This document shows, piece by piece, positions 7,701-15,484 of a stretch of DNA of 28,266 nt; position 1 is the stretch's first letter; every line of letters begins with the position of its first letter. A program made the translations under genes and the position numbers. The DNA lies in NCBI GenBank assembly GCA_034211115.1, contig JAXHTH010000320.1, positions 1 through 28,266 of the forward strand, read 5' to 3'. The DNA comes from JAXHTH01 sp034211115 (lineage in GTDB: Bacteria; Planctomycetota; Phycisphaerae; Phycisphaerales; SM1A02). Under the pieces are notes generated by a model. The model worked only from the letters and a program-made list of their open reading frames with translations, had not been told where the DNA came from and did no database searches.

Positions 7701-9026
7701 ATGCACGACCGCCGCGAGGATCAGCCCAGTCAGGGCGAGACGAGGCGCGCCTTCCTGGCCAAGACCGCCGCCCTCGGCACCGCCGCTCTGCTCACCTCCC
7801 ACACGTCCGGCCAGCAATTGCGCCGGGCCATCCCGAGAGCCCAGTCACGTGTTCCGCTGGGCGAGGGCGAGGCCATCCGGATGGCCGTCATCGGCACCGG
7901 CGGGATGGGCGGCGGGCACGCGGCCGCCATCATGCGCCTTGCCGAGCGCGGCGAAGCGAACGTCCACATCGTCGCCCTCTGCGATGTCAACGACCTGCGA
8001 CTCCAGAGCAACAAGGCGGCCTGCGAGGAGAAGCAGGGAATCACCGTCGACACCTATCGCGATTATCACGACGTACTGGCGCGCGATGACATCCACGGCG
8101 TGCTCATCGCCGCCCCCGAGCACTGGCACGGTGAGATGGCCCGCGATGCGATCGCGGCGGGCAAAGATGTCTACGTCGAGAAGCCGATGACGCTCCGCCT
8201 CGATGACGCCCTGCACCTGCGCGAGGTCGTCCTCGCCAACCCGCAGGTGATCTTCCAGGTGGGCACGCAGTACATGATGTACCCCAAGTACCATGAGGCG
8301 AAGAGGCTCATCGCCTCCGGGGCGATCGGCAAGCCGACCTTCAGCCAGACCAGCTACTGCCGCAACTCGCTGGACGGCGAGTGGCTCTATTACCCGATCG
8401 ATCCGAAGTGGAAGCCGGGGGTGAATCTCGACTGGAAGATGTGGTGCGGCCCGCTGGGGCCGGCCCCGTGGGATCCGGAGGTGTACGCGCGCTGGCGCCG
8501 GTACCGTCGCTACTCGACGGGCATCATCGGCGACCTGCTCGTGCATCAGACCACGCCGCTGCTGCTCGCCCTGGACATGGGCTGGCCGACGCGCGTCGTC
8601 GCCACCGGCGGCCACTACGTCGACAAGGCGATGGAGAACCATGACCAGGTGAACATCAACGTCGAGTTCGAGGGGGGCCACACGCTCATCATCGCCGGCT
8701 CCACCTGCAACCAGACCGGCCTGGAGCCGATGATCCGGGGCCACGAGGCGAATCTCTACCTCAGCTCCCGCCACGTCCTCCTCCGCCCCGAGCCGAAGTT
8801 CGCCGAGGAGATCGAGCGCCGGACCATCGAGTGCCCCGACATCGGCGACCCGCAGGATCAGCTTCGCCTGAACTGGCTGGGCTCGATCCGCAGCCGCGAG
8901 CCGGCCGTGAGCGGCGTCGAACTGGCCACGAAGATGATGGTGATCGTCGATCTCGCCACCCGCTCGATGTGGGCGGGCCGCGCCTACGAGTTCGATTCTG
9001 ACACGATGGAGGCGAAGGCGATCTGA
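7701..9026 (+). CDS. Tat-exported Gfo/Idh/MocA family oxidoreductase
   Basis: A 441-residue member of the glucose-fructose oxidoreductase / inositol dehydrogenase / MocA family, expected to use tightly bound NAD(P) on a sugar or cyclitol. The N-terminus is a twin-arginine signal (ETRRAFLAKTAALGTAALL), so the folded enzyme is probably periplasmic. The Rossmann motif VIGTGGMGGGH lies at about 63-73, and the catalytic EKP motif is intact at 160-162 (VYVEKPMTL). The long C-terminal alpha/beta domain contains GDLLVHQTTPLLLALDMGWP. The start is supported by AGAGGA upstream. It is the first gene of a tight row with ApbE, a second family member and a heme protein. Its substrate cannot be read from sequence. 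Confidence 0.88.
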   Translation: MHDRREDQPSQGETRRAFLAKTAALGTAALLTSHTSGQQLRRAIPRAQSRVPLGEGEAIRMAVIGTGGMGGGHAAAIMRLAERGEANVHIVALCDVNDLRLQSNKAACEEKQGITVDTYRDYHDVLARDDIHGVLIAAPEHWHGEMARDAIAAGKDVYVEKPMTLRLDDALHLREVVLANPQVIFQVGTQYMMYPKYHEAKRLIASGAIGKPTFSQTSYCRNSLDGEWLYYPIDPKWKPGVNLDWKMWCGPLGPAPWDPEVYARWRRYRRYSTGIIGDLLVHQTTPLLLALDMGWPTRVVATGGHYVDKAMENHDQVNINVEFEGGHTLIIAGSTCNQTGLEPMIRGHEANLYLSSRHVLLRPEPKFAEEIERRTIECPDIGDPQDQLRLNWLGSIRSREPAVSGVELATKMMVIVDLATRSMWAGRAYEFDSDTMEAKAI

Positions 9027-9058
9027 GATCGGCCACCGTCCGAGTCGCGACGCACGCC

Positions 9059-10051
9059 ATGGGAACGCGCTTCGAGATCGTCGCCGAGGGCGACGATCAA
9101 ACGAACCTGCGCGCGGCGTGCGAGGCCGCCCTGGCCGAGATCGAGGAATGGGACGCCCGGCTGACGCTGTTCAGGCCCAGCAGCTTCCTTTGCTACATCA
9201 ACACGCACGCCGCGGCCCGGCCGGTGCAGCTCGATGATGATCTCTTCGAGCTCTTCGCCGAGAGCCTCGCGGTGCATCATGCCTCGCAGGGCGCCTTCGA
9301 CATCACCCTCGCCCCCCTCATGCGCGCCTGGGGATTTCATAAACAGACGGGCGCAGTGCCGCGCGACATCGACAGCCGCGGATGCATATCCGCGGGCGCC
9401 TCCGACGACACCTCGCGTTCCTCACCCGCCTCCTCCGGCGACCTCCCCCGCGGCATGTCCGATCTCGAACTCGATGCGGATCGGCGCACGATCCGCTTCC
9501 GGCGCGAGGGGATGGCCCTCGATCTGGGCGGGATCGCCAAGGGACACGCTCTCGATCTCGCCGCGAGCATTCTCCGCGAGAGCGGCGTCCGCTGCGCGCT
9601 GCTGCACGGCGGGACGAGCACCGTCATCGGCATCAACGCCGACCGGACCGGGCTTGGCGAGGATCACTGGCCCGTCGGGCTCGGCGTCGAGCAGCCCGGC
9701 ATCACCATAAAGCTGCGCGATGCGGCGATGTCCGTTTCCGCGCCGCACGGCCGCACCATCGAGATGGACGGCACTCGACGGGGGCATATCATTGACCCCC
9801 GCGCCGGCGCGCCGGTCCGCCGCACGCGCCTCGCGGTCGTCATCGCCCCGTCGGCGCGACTCGCCGACGCCTGGTCCACCGCCCTGATCGTGCTCGGTCA
9901 GCGCCCGCCGGACATGCCCGACTCGCTCACCACGCTCATCGCGCGCGAGACCGAAGACGCGATGGACTGGCGGGTCGAGGGCGCGGAACCGGAACTGTTC
10001 TCGCTCAAACCGCTCTGCGGGATCGTCGAATCGGAAGAAGAGTATGACTGA
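9059..10051 (+). CDS. apbE: ApbE-like FMN transferase (FAD:protein FMN transferase)
   Basis: ApbE enzymes cleave FAD and attach FMN covalently to Thr/Ser of target flavoproteins. Family marks from ATG 9059 are the N-terminal MGTRFEI, FDITLAPLMRAWGF (about 80-93), ALDLGGIAKGHALD (about 153-166), LLHGGTSTVIG, RGHIIDPRAG (about 241-250) and LADAWSTALIVLG (about 268-280, with the Asp/Thr metal site). The match starts at residue 1, and the frame stays open upstream (RVATHA precedes MGT), so an unconventional start coupled to the previous stop is possible. I see no signal peptide or lipobox, unlike most exported ApbE proteins. The next gene overlaps its 3' end. No obvious target flavoprotein is encoded in the window. 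Confidence 0.82.
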   Translation: MGTRFEIVAEGDDQTNLRAACEAALAEIEEWDARLTLFRPSSFLCYINTHAAARPVQLDDDLFELFAESLAVHHASQGAFDITLAPLMRAWGFHKQTGAVPRDIDSRGCISAGASDDTSRSSPASSGDLPRGMSDLELDADRRTIRFRREGMALDLGGIAKGHALDLAASILRESGVRCALLHGGTSTVIGINADRTGLGEDHWPVGLGVEQPGITIKLRDAAMSVSAPHGRTIEMDGTRRGHIIDPRAGAPVRRTRLAVVIAPSARLADAWSTALIVLGQRPPDMPDSLTTLIARETEDAMDWRVEGAEPELFSLKPLCGIVESEEEYD

Positions 10052-11282
10052 CTGTGATCGAAGATCGTTTCTCGCCCGGGCCGGCGGCGCCGTCGCCCTT
10101 GGGTTTCTGCCCGAGTTCGCCACCGCGGCGCCGCGGCCGCAGGACGGCCCGCTGCCCGTGGCCGTGATCGGCGTGGGCCGACAGGGGCGATCCATTCTCG
10201 GCGAGCTTCAGAAGATGGAGGACACCGCCACGGTGGTCGCCATCTGCGACAGCGATGATCGTCGACTGCGCTCCGGCGCGCGCCGCGCGCCCGGGGCGGA
10301 GGCGTTCGGCGACCATCGCGCGATGCTGGAGAAGCGCCGGGACGTGGAGGCGGTGTTCATCGCGACGCCCACGCACCTGCATCGCGACATCGCCGTCGAT
10401 GCCCTCGAGGCCGGCCGGCACGTGTATTGCGAAGCACCGCTCGCGTCGACGATCGACGACTGCCGGGCGATCGTCGCCGCCGCCCGCAACGCGCCGGGCC
10501 TCTGCCAGCCGGGTCTGCAGGGACGCTCCGATCCCGTCTACAAGCTGGCCTGGTCGTTCTACCGCGCCGATGCGATTCGCAGCCTCGTCTTCATGCGCGG
10601 GCAGTATCATCGCAAGACGAGCTGGCGCACACCGACCTCCGATCCGGCGCGCGACCGGTTCCTCAACTGGCGGCTCGATCCGGAGGTGTCCATCGGACTC
10701 GCCGGCGAGTTCGGCACGCACCAGTTCGACGTCTTTCACTGGTTCGCCGACCGTTATCCCATCGCCGTCTCGGGGCATGGCGACATCCGTCTCTATCACG
10801 ACGGCCGCAAGGTCCCGGACACCATCGACTGCAATCTGACGTTCTCCGACGGCGCGCATCTTCAGTACAACGCCACGCTCGCCAACTCGTTCGAGCGGCA
10901 GCACGAGGTGCTCTGCGGCTCGAACGGCGCGATGAAGCTCGCCTGGACGCACGGGTGGATGTTCAAGGAGGCCGACGCCCCCACCCAGGGCTGGGAGGTC
11001 TACGCCAACCGCCAGCAGTTCCACAAGGATGAAGGCATCACGCTCATCGCGGACGCGACCAAGCTCGCCGCTCAGGGCAAGCTGAAGGAGGGCGTGGGCC
11101 TGCCCCACGATCCCCTGTATTACAGCATCTCCGATTTCTTCAACAGCATCGTGAAGAACGAGCCGGTGGTGTGTTCGGTCGAGGAAGGCCTCCGCGCCAC
11201 CGCGGTGGGCATCCTCGCCAACCTCGCGATCGTTAGCGGCGAGGACGTGGTCATCGACGAGCGGATGCTCAAGGGAACCTGA
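10044..11282 (+). CDS. Tat-exported Gfo/Idh/MocA paralogue with an altered EKP motif
   Basis: A 412-residue family member with a twin-arginine leader (CDRRSFLARAGGAVALGFLP) and the Rossmann motif VIGVGRQGRSILG at about 41-53. The usual catalytic EKP is EAP here (residues 130-132 within HVYCEAPLAST), so the conserved lysine is alanine. The C-terminal domain looks complete (GEFGTHQFDVFHWFADRYP). The ATG lies inside the last codons of apbE, an 8-base overlap, so translation is probably coupled. It may be a non-catalytic partner of the 7701 protein or a clade with different chemistry. I consider the family assignment firm and the function open. Confidence 0.85.
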   Translation: MTDCDRRSFLARAGGAVALGFLPEFATAAPRPQDGPLPVAVIGVGRQGRSILGELQKMEDTATVVAICDSDDRRLRSGARRAPGAEAFGDHRAMLEKRRDVEAVFIATPTHLHRDIAVDALEAGRHVYCEAPLASTIDDCRAIVAAARNAPGLCQPGLQGRSDPVYKLAWSFYRADAIRSLVFMRGQYHRKTSWRTPTSDPARDRFLNWRLDPEVSIGLAGEFGTHQFDVFHWFADRYPIAVSGHGDIRLYHDGRKVPDTIDCNLTFSDGAHLQYNATLANSFERQHEVLCGSNGAMKLAWTHGWMFKEADAPTQGWEVYANRQQFHKDEGITLIADATKLAAQGKLKEGVGLPHDPLYYSISDFFNSIVKNEPVVCSVEEGLRATAVGILANLAIVSGEDVVIDERMLKGT

Positions 11283-11300
11283 GCCGGAGACGAGGCGTTG

Positions 11301-12068
11301 ATGAAGCTGCGCGACCTGTCACCCGCCGTCCGCTTCGGCCTGACCTGCCTCCTGCTCGTCATGCTGGGGGGGATGATCGCCTCCGCCGCGCATATGTACC
11401 TGCACCATTCCGTGCGCGATGAGAAGGAGGGACTGTCGATCGACGATCTGCGCGGCGCGTATCACGGCGTGCGCACCGTCGCGCCGATGATCACCGCCCT
11501 CGAGCGCGAGCATCCCTGGGACTACGAGGTCGATGAGGCCGAGCGCCTCCGACCCGCAGAGCGCGAGGCGCTGCTCGAATGGCTCAACGGCGATCGGCTG
11601 AGCGATGATTACGACAACCTCGATCTGGGCGATGCCGCGCCGGCCGAGATCATCGCCCGCAGTTGCCTGAACTGCCACACGCGGCAGGCGGGCGGCGAGC
11701 ATGCCTGCCCCGAGATCCCGCTGGAATACTTTGACGATGTGATGGCCGTCTCCATCTCACGCGAAATCAACCCGACCTCGATGGAGATCCTGACGATCTC
11801 GACGCACACGCACGCGCTCAGCCTGGCCACGCTGACGATCATCGTCATCGCGCTGTCGCTGTACACGCGCCTGCCGCGGTTCCTGGTGAGTGCGGCCGCC
11901 CTGCTCATGGGCGCCGGCCTGCTCGCCGATCTGGGCGCGCAGTGGCTGGCACGATGGTATGTCGAGTTCGTCTGGGTCCTGCTCGTGGGCGGAATGATCT
12001 ACGGCGGCGTGACGAGTCTCACCATCGGCGTCATCCTGCTCGACCTGTGGTGGCCCAAACGAGGATAA
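11301..12068 (+). CDS. Membrane-anchored monoheme c-type cytochrome
   Basis: A 255-residue membrane protein. TM1 is at about 11-30 (FGLTCLLLVMLGGMIASA). A soluble segment of about 140 residues carries one heme c site, CLNCH, at 122-126. Three hydrophobic helices then span about 172-188, 193-212 and 222-248. The heme domain should face the periplasm. It starts 18 bases after the second Gfo/Idh/MocA gene, with GGAGACGAGG as ribosome site, so it belongs to that operon. It could pass electrons from the exported oxidoreductases to the respiratory chain, but this is inference from position. I do not recognise a named family. Confidence 0.75.
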   Translation: MKLRDLSPAVRFGLTCLLLVMLGGMIASAAHMYLHHSVRDEKEGLSIDDLRGAYHGVRTVAPMITALEREHPWDYEVDEAERLRPAEREALLEWLNGDRLSDDYDNLDLGDAAPAEIIARSCLNCHTRQAGGEHACPEIPLEYFDDVMAVSISREINPTSMEILTISTHTHALSLATLTIIVIALSLYTRLPRFLVSAAALLMGAGLLADLGAQWLARWYVEFVWVLLVGGMIYGGVTSLTIGVILLDLWWPKRG

Positions 12069-12261
12069 GACGACAGGAATCAAGGGTCCGGACCCCGGAC
12101 CGCAGACCCCCGATCGCCCAGCACGCGGGCAAGCCGCGTCGCGAAGCAGCGCGCCTCATCACTCGTAACTCATCACGCGAAGCCGCAGGCGGCTCTCATC
12201 GCTGATCCCTGATCCCTCTTCCCCTGATCCCACGATGCCATGATGCCGCGATCCCTGGCCC
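12069..12261. repeat. Intergenic repeat block between convergent genes
   Basis: Two repeat units occupy this spacer. Bases 12123-12161 match 19819-19857 at 37 of 39 positions by eye, in the same orientation. Bases 12170-12220 recur in inverted orientation at about 15310-15360 with only a few differences. A 12-base palindrome, GGGTCCGGACCC, lies at 12084-12095. There is no gene. Confidence 0.65.
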
Positions 12262-12861
12262 CTACGCCTCCTCCACTTCCTCCCACCCGGTCACCATCGC
12301 CTTGAGATTCGACAGCGGCGTGGTGCCCGTCGTCGTGAGGTAGATGTGCGCGAACATGAACGCGATCATCGCGAACGCGGCCACCGTGTGGATCAGCGCC
12401 ACCGGCGCCAGCGACCAGCTTTCGATGCCGACGATGTGCCAGTCGTTGTAATAGTAATACAGGAACCCGGACGTGACGAGGACGGGGATGACGAGGATCT
12501 TGAGCCCCAGGTACGTTGCGGCCTGGAGCGGGTTGAGCTTGGAGAGCTGCGTCTTCTTCACCGGATGCGGCCGGCCCTTGAAGATGTCCAGCAGGTAATA
12601 GCGGATCTGGGCGCCGAGCCCTTTGCGCGTGGGAAGATACTGCCTCCACTCGCCGGTCGTGAAATGCCAGAAGATGGCGAACGCGATGAGGATCACGAAG
12701 CACCAGGCGAAGACCTTGTGCAGGAACACCGCCGTCTCGAATTCCATCAGGTTCCAGTGGAAGTGAATGCTGAAGCCCGTCACCGCGAGGAGAATCACGA
12801 GCAGGGCCTGCATCCAGTGCCAGAAGCGCTCGAAACGCTTGTAGATCATCACGCGTTTCAT
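12262..12861 (-). CDS. Cytochrome b561-type membrane subunit, partner of the octaheme cytochrome
   Basis: A 199-residue protein with four transmembrane helices of the dihaem cytochrome b561 / thiosulfate- and formate-dehydrogenase cytochrome b type. Likely heme-ligand histidines lie in ERFWHWMQA (helix 1), FLHKVFAW (helix 2), ALIHTVAAF and FAHIYL (late helices). A cytoplasmic positively charged loop, GRPHPVKKTQLSKLNPLQ, sits mid-protein. The ATG at 12861 lies 5 bases after the octaheme gene's stop, so the two are cotranscribed. Its expected job is to take electrons from quinol and hand them to the octaheme protein. The frame is open further upstream, but that part overlaps the octaheme gene and shows no homology. 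Confidence 0.85.
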   Translation of the reverse strand: MKRVMIYKRFERFWHWMQALLVILLAVTGFSIHFHWNLMEFETAVFLHKVFAWCFVILIAFAIFWHFTTGEWRQYLPTRKGLGAQIRYYLLDIFKGRPHPVKKTQLSKLNPLQAATYLGLKILVIPVLVTSGFLYYYYNDWHIVGIESWSLAPVALIHTVAAFAMIAFMFAHIYLTTTGTTPLSNLKAMVTGWEEVEEA

Positions 12862-12866
12862 GGTGG

Positions 12867-14735
12867 TTATCCCCTTGCCCCGAAAACGATGCGGAGGCCG
12901 CCGTGGAGGAGCGAGCCGGCGATGGCGGCGACGATGAGCGCGATGCCGATGATGTCCACCAGCGCGACGTGATCGCGGCCGGGCATGTAGAACCCGCTCA
13001 ACGCGGCCAGCCGTCCCCGCGGGGCGTGGCATTCCGTGCAGGTCAGGGCCGTCTCCTTGGGCCCGACCATGTGCTTCAGCGGCCAGATCATCTCGGTCTG
13101 GATCCAGTCGTACTCGCCGCTGTAGGGAAGGCCGGCATACTCCATGCCCGCGGTGATCGAGCGGTCCCAGTCGAAGCTCTTCCAATACGCCTCCGCCTTG
13201 TCCGGCCCGCCGCCGGGGAAGAGCTTGGGAATCACCAGCGTCTGGTTGACCGGGTCGTACGGCTGGATGCCGCGCATGATCTTCGCCGGCCAGATCCGCG
13301 CCTTGGGATCGTCGTACCCGACGAGCACCCGGTTGATCATCACCGCCGGCTTCGCGTCGTCCATTTCATCGTAACGACCATGCGCCTGGGGGCAGACTTC
13401 GCCGTGCGGCGTGACGTCGTCGATCCTGTCGCCCATGAAGGTGTGCTTGATGGAGCCGTCGTACCAGATGTACTCGGGCACGGCCCGCATGGCCCAGATG
13501 AACTCGCCCTTCTTGGTGTCGTAGACGCTCTCCTTGTTGGCCTTCTGCTCGGCCGTCGCCTCGGCGGGCTCGACGCCCTCGGGCAGGATGGCCTTCTTCT
13601 CGACGATCGGCTTGCCGTTCTCGTCCTTCCGGCCGGCCTTGGACCAGTCCCACCACATCTTCGTCGCCTTGCGCGGCGCGATGTGCGCAATGTGGCACGC
13701 CTGGCAGGAGACCTTGTCGGCGTGGTCATTCAGCTTGTGGTTGCGTGAGATCTCCGCCCAGGTCAGCTCGCGCAGCGTGTCGCCGACGTAGATGCGGCCG
13801 CTCGTCGGGTGGGGGTGCGTGGTGTGACAGGATTCACAGGCGAGAAGGTTCGTCTCCAGACCCCGCAGGACGAACTGGCGATCGTCGTAGGCGGGCACCT
13901 CGAAACATCGGCCGGCGATCTGGTGTTCGCGCGTGGTGTGGCACTGCATGCAGTCGAAGTTCGGGCCGTCCTCGCCCATGTGCACATCGAGCATGCGATC
14001 GGGATGGGCGAGGGTGACGTCCATGTCGCCGTGCTTGACGCCCTCCCCGCCCCCGCCGAAGAAGTGGCATGTGCCGCAGTTGCTGCGGGTGGGCCGGCCG
14101 ACGTTCTGGGCCACGAGCTGAAGGTCCACCGCGGGCCAGGTCTTGCCCGAGCCCTTGGGCCACTCCTTCTCCTCGTACGCCGGATGCCCCGCCGCGGTGG
14201 GGAGCTTTTTGTACGTGCCGGTCTGGTCGTGGCACACCAGGCAGTCGACGAGCGTCTCGTCGTGGAAGTCAAACGTCTTGTCCTTCCAGCCGTAGCCGGC
14301 ATGGCAGCTCGTGCACCGCGGCTCGTTGGAGGGAAGCGCGATGCAGAAGTTGTTGATGATGTGCTCGGCCTTGCCGATCGCGATGTGCTGCTCTTCCTCG
14401 AGCTCTTTCTTCGCGCGCGGGCAGATCCAGGTCCAGTGGCTGGTCTTCATGATCTGCTTCGAGGCCTCGGTGTGGCAGGTGAGGCACGCGGCGGTCACGT
14501 CGGGGCCGGTGGCGAAGTCCTTCTGAAGGGCGGCGAACCGGCTGTGATCGGCCGTGGGCTGCGCGGGGGACAGGACGGTGTAGGGCCGCCCCGGGGAGGC
14601 GTCCGCCGCCTCCGCCGACGACCCCGCCGCGGACGGCGGCGGGGAGCCCGGCTGGGCGTGGACGGCGAGGAACGTGCCGGCCAGCGTGAGGGCGAGCACG
14701 GCGAGGGCGGCGGGGGGCAGGAGGTTGCGTTTCAT
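12867..14735 (-). CDS. Octaheme c-type cytochrome, tetrathionate reductase family (OTR-like)
   Basis: A 622-residue exported multiheme protein with exactly eight CxxCH motifs: CLTCH 84, CTSCH 141, CLVCH 165, CGTCH 220, CMQCH 262, CESCH 300, CQACH 344 and CTECH 566. Spacing and flanking motifs (NNFCIALPSNEPRCTSCH, NCGTCHFFGGGGEGVKHGDMD) fit the octaheme tetrathionate reductase family. The Shewanella member reduces tetrathionate and also nitrite and hydroxylamine in vitro, so the physiological substrate here is open. There is a signal peptide at 1-27. A C-terminal helix (VDIIGIALIVAAIAGSLL, about 593-610) anchors it to the membrane, next to its cytochrome b partner encoded immediately downstream. 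ATG 14735 is preferred; GTG 14738 is an alternative. It is divergent from an ArsR-type regulator. Confidence 0.9.
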   Translation of the reverse strand: MKRNLLPPAALAVLALTLAGTFLAVHAQPGSPPPSAAGSSAEAADASPGRPYTVLSPAQPTADHSRFAALQKDFATGPDVTAACLTCHTEASKQIMKTSHWTWICPRAKKELEEEQHIAIGKAEHIINNFCIALPSNEPRCTSCHAGYGWKDKTFDFHDETLVDCLVCHDQTGTYKKLPTAAGHPAYEEKEWPKGSGKTWPAVDLQLVAQNVGRPTRSNCGTCHFFGGGGEGVKHGDMDVTLAHPDRMLDVHMGEDGPNFDCMQCHTTREHQIAGRCFEVPAYDDRQFVLRGLETNLLACESCHTTHPHPTSGRIYVGDTLRELTWAEISRNHKLNDHADKVSCQACHIAHIAPRKATKMWWDWSKAGRKDENGKPIVEKKAILPEGVEPAEATAEQKANKESVYDTKKGEFIWAMRAVPEYIWYDGSIKHTFMGDRIDDVTPHGEVCPQAHGRYDEMDDAKPAVMINRVLVGYDDPKARIWPAKIMRGIQPYDPVNQTLVIPKLFPGGGPDKAEAYWKSFDWDRSITAGMEYAGLPYSGEYDWIQTEMIWPLKHMVGPKETALTCTECHAPRGRLAALSGFYMPGRDHVALVDIIGIALIVAAIAGSLLHGGLRIVFGARG

Positions 14736-14964
14736 CACGCGGCCTTTTCCGAGCGACGCCCCGCACCCCGGGCGGGGGGAGCGGGGCTCGATGTCCTAAA
14801 GATCAAAAGCTCATGAACTCCTGATATCGACGGGGTAACATAGCCGCCCCGCATCCGGCTGTCCAGATCATCTTCTCTGCTTCTCCGGTCTTTTGCCACG
14901 CCGCCGGCCGATTGCCGGTATCATGACGTAAAGAGATCTTGATATCCGCGAATTTGGGGCCCCC
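14736..14964. promoter_or_regulatory. Divergent control region between the octaheme gene and the ArsR-type regulator
   Basis: This 229-base spacer must hold both promoters. Two similar motif pairs are visible. TCATGA (14811-14816) is followed by TGATATC (14822-14828), on the octaheme side. TCATGA (14921-14926) is followed by TGATATC (14940-14946), just before the regulator. Their duplication near both starts makes them candidate operator or promoter elements. I cannot assign -35/-10 boxes with confidence. Confidence 0.4.
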
Positions 14965-15282
14965 ATGGCGGCCAGACGCGCCAAAAGCAGAACCCGGCTG
15001 GATCGCACGCTCCTGGAGCGGGCGGCGCGGACGCTCCGCGTCCTCGCCCACCCCGTCCGCCTGCGCATCGTCGAGCTGCTGCTCGTCGAGTCGGTATCGG
15101 TGGGGGAGCTGGCGGCGGCCGTGCGGCTGCCCGCGGCGGCGGTGAGCCAGCACCTGAACATCATGCGCGCCCACGGCATCGTCGAGGCCCAGCGCGACGG
15201 ACGACAGGTCTACTACCGCGTCACCAGCCCCCAGGCCGAAGCCCTCGTCGACTGCATGAGGCGCAACGCCGATCAGATCTGA
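14965..15282 (+). CDS. ArsR-family winged-helix transcriptional regulator
   Basis: A 105-residue protein with a complete ArsR/SmtB winged helix: ARTLRVLAHPVRLRIVELLL (about 21-40), SVGELAAAVRLPAAAVSQHLNIMRAHGIV (recognition helix about 56-68), and a beta wing QRDGRQVYYRV. The metal-binding ELCVCDL motif of arsenic and cadmium sensors is absent; that helix reads ESVSVGEL. Only one cysteine remains (C97, near the C-terminus), so it is not a classical metal or dithiol sensor. It is transcribed away from the octaheme/cytochrome b operon and is the obvious candidate to control it, but this is inferred from position. Confidence 0.85.
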   Translation: MAARRAKSRTRLDRTLLERAARTLRVLAHPVRLRIVELLLVESVSVGELAAAVRLPAAAVSQHLNIMRAHGIVEAQRDGRQVYYRVTSPQAEALVDCMRRNADQI

Positions 15283-15484
15283 GGGGGGCGACATCGAGGT
15301 ATCAAGGGGAGAGGGATCAGGGATCAGCGACGAGAGCCGCTTGCGGGTTCGCGCGATGGGTGATGAGCGATGGGCGATGAGCGATGGGGCCGGAGGCTCC
15401 GCTGTGCGGACCAGCGAGGCGCGAGATCCTCGTCGGCCACGCGCCTTGCTGCCGATTCAGGCAGGCTTTCAAGGCAACGCGGCA
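15283..15484. repeat. Repeat-rich spacer, inverted partner of 12170-12220
   Basis: Bases of about 15310-15360 are an inverted, slightly diverged copy of 12170-12220, including GGGATCAGGGATCAGCGA and the small hairpin AGCCGC-TT-GCGGGT. Low-complexity GATGAGCGATG-type sequence follows to about 15388. There is no gene between the regulator's stop and the peptidase's stop. Confidence 0.65.

Noticed and set aside
12262..13185. 307-codon reading of the cytochrome b gene
   Set aside because: The first 108 codons overlap the octaheme gene and are Arg/His-rich without homology. The cytochrome b561 fold begins at the ATG at 12861.
15353..15390. Possible CRISPR-like short repeats (GATGAGCGATG runs)
   Set aside because: Units are short, irregular and lack unique spacers. 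No cas genes are nearby. They fit low-complexity intergenic repeats.
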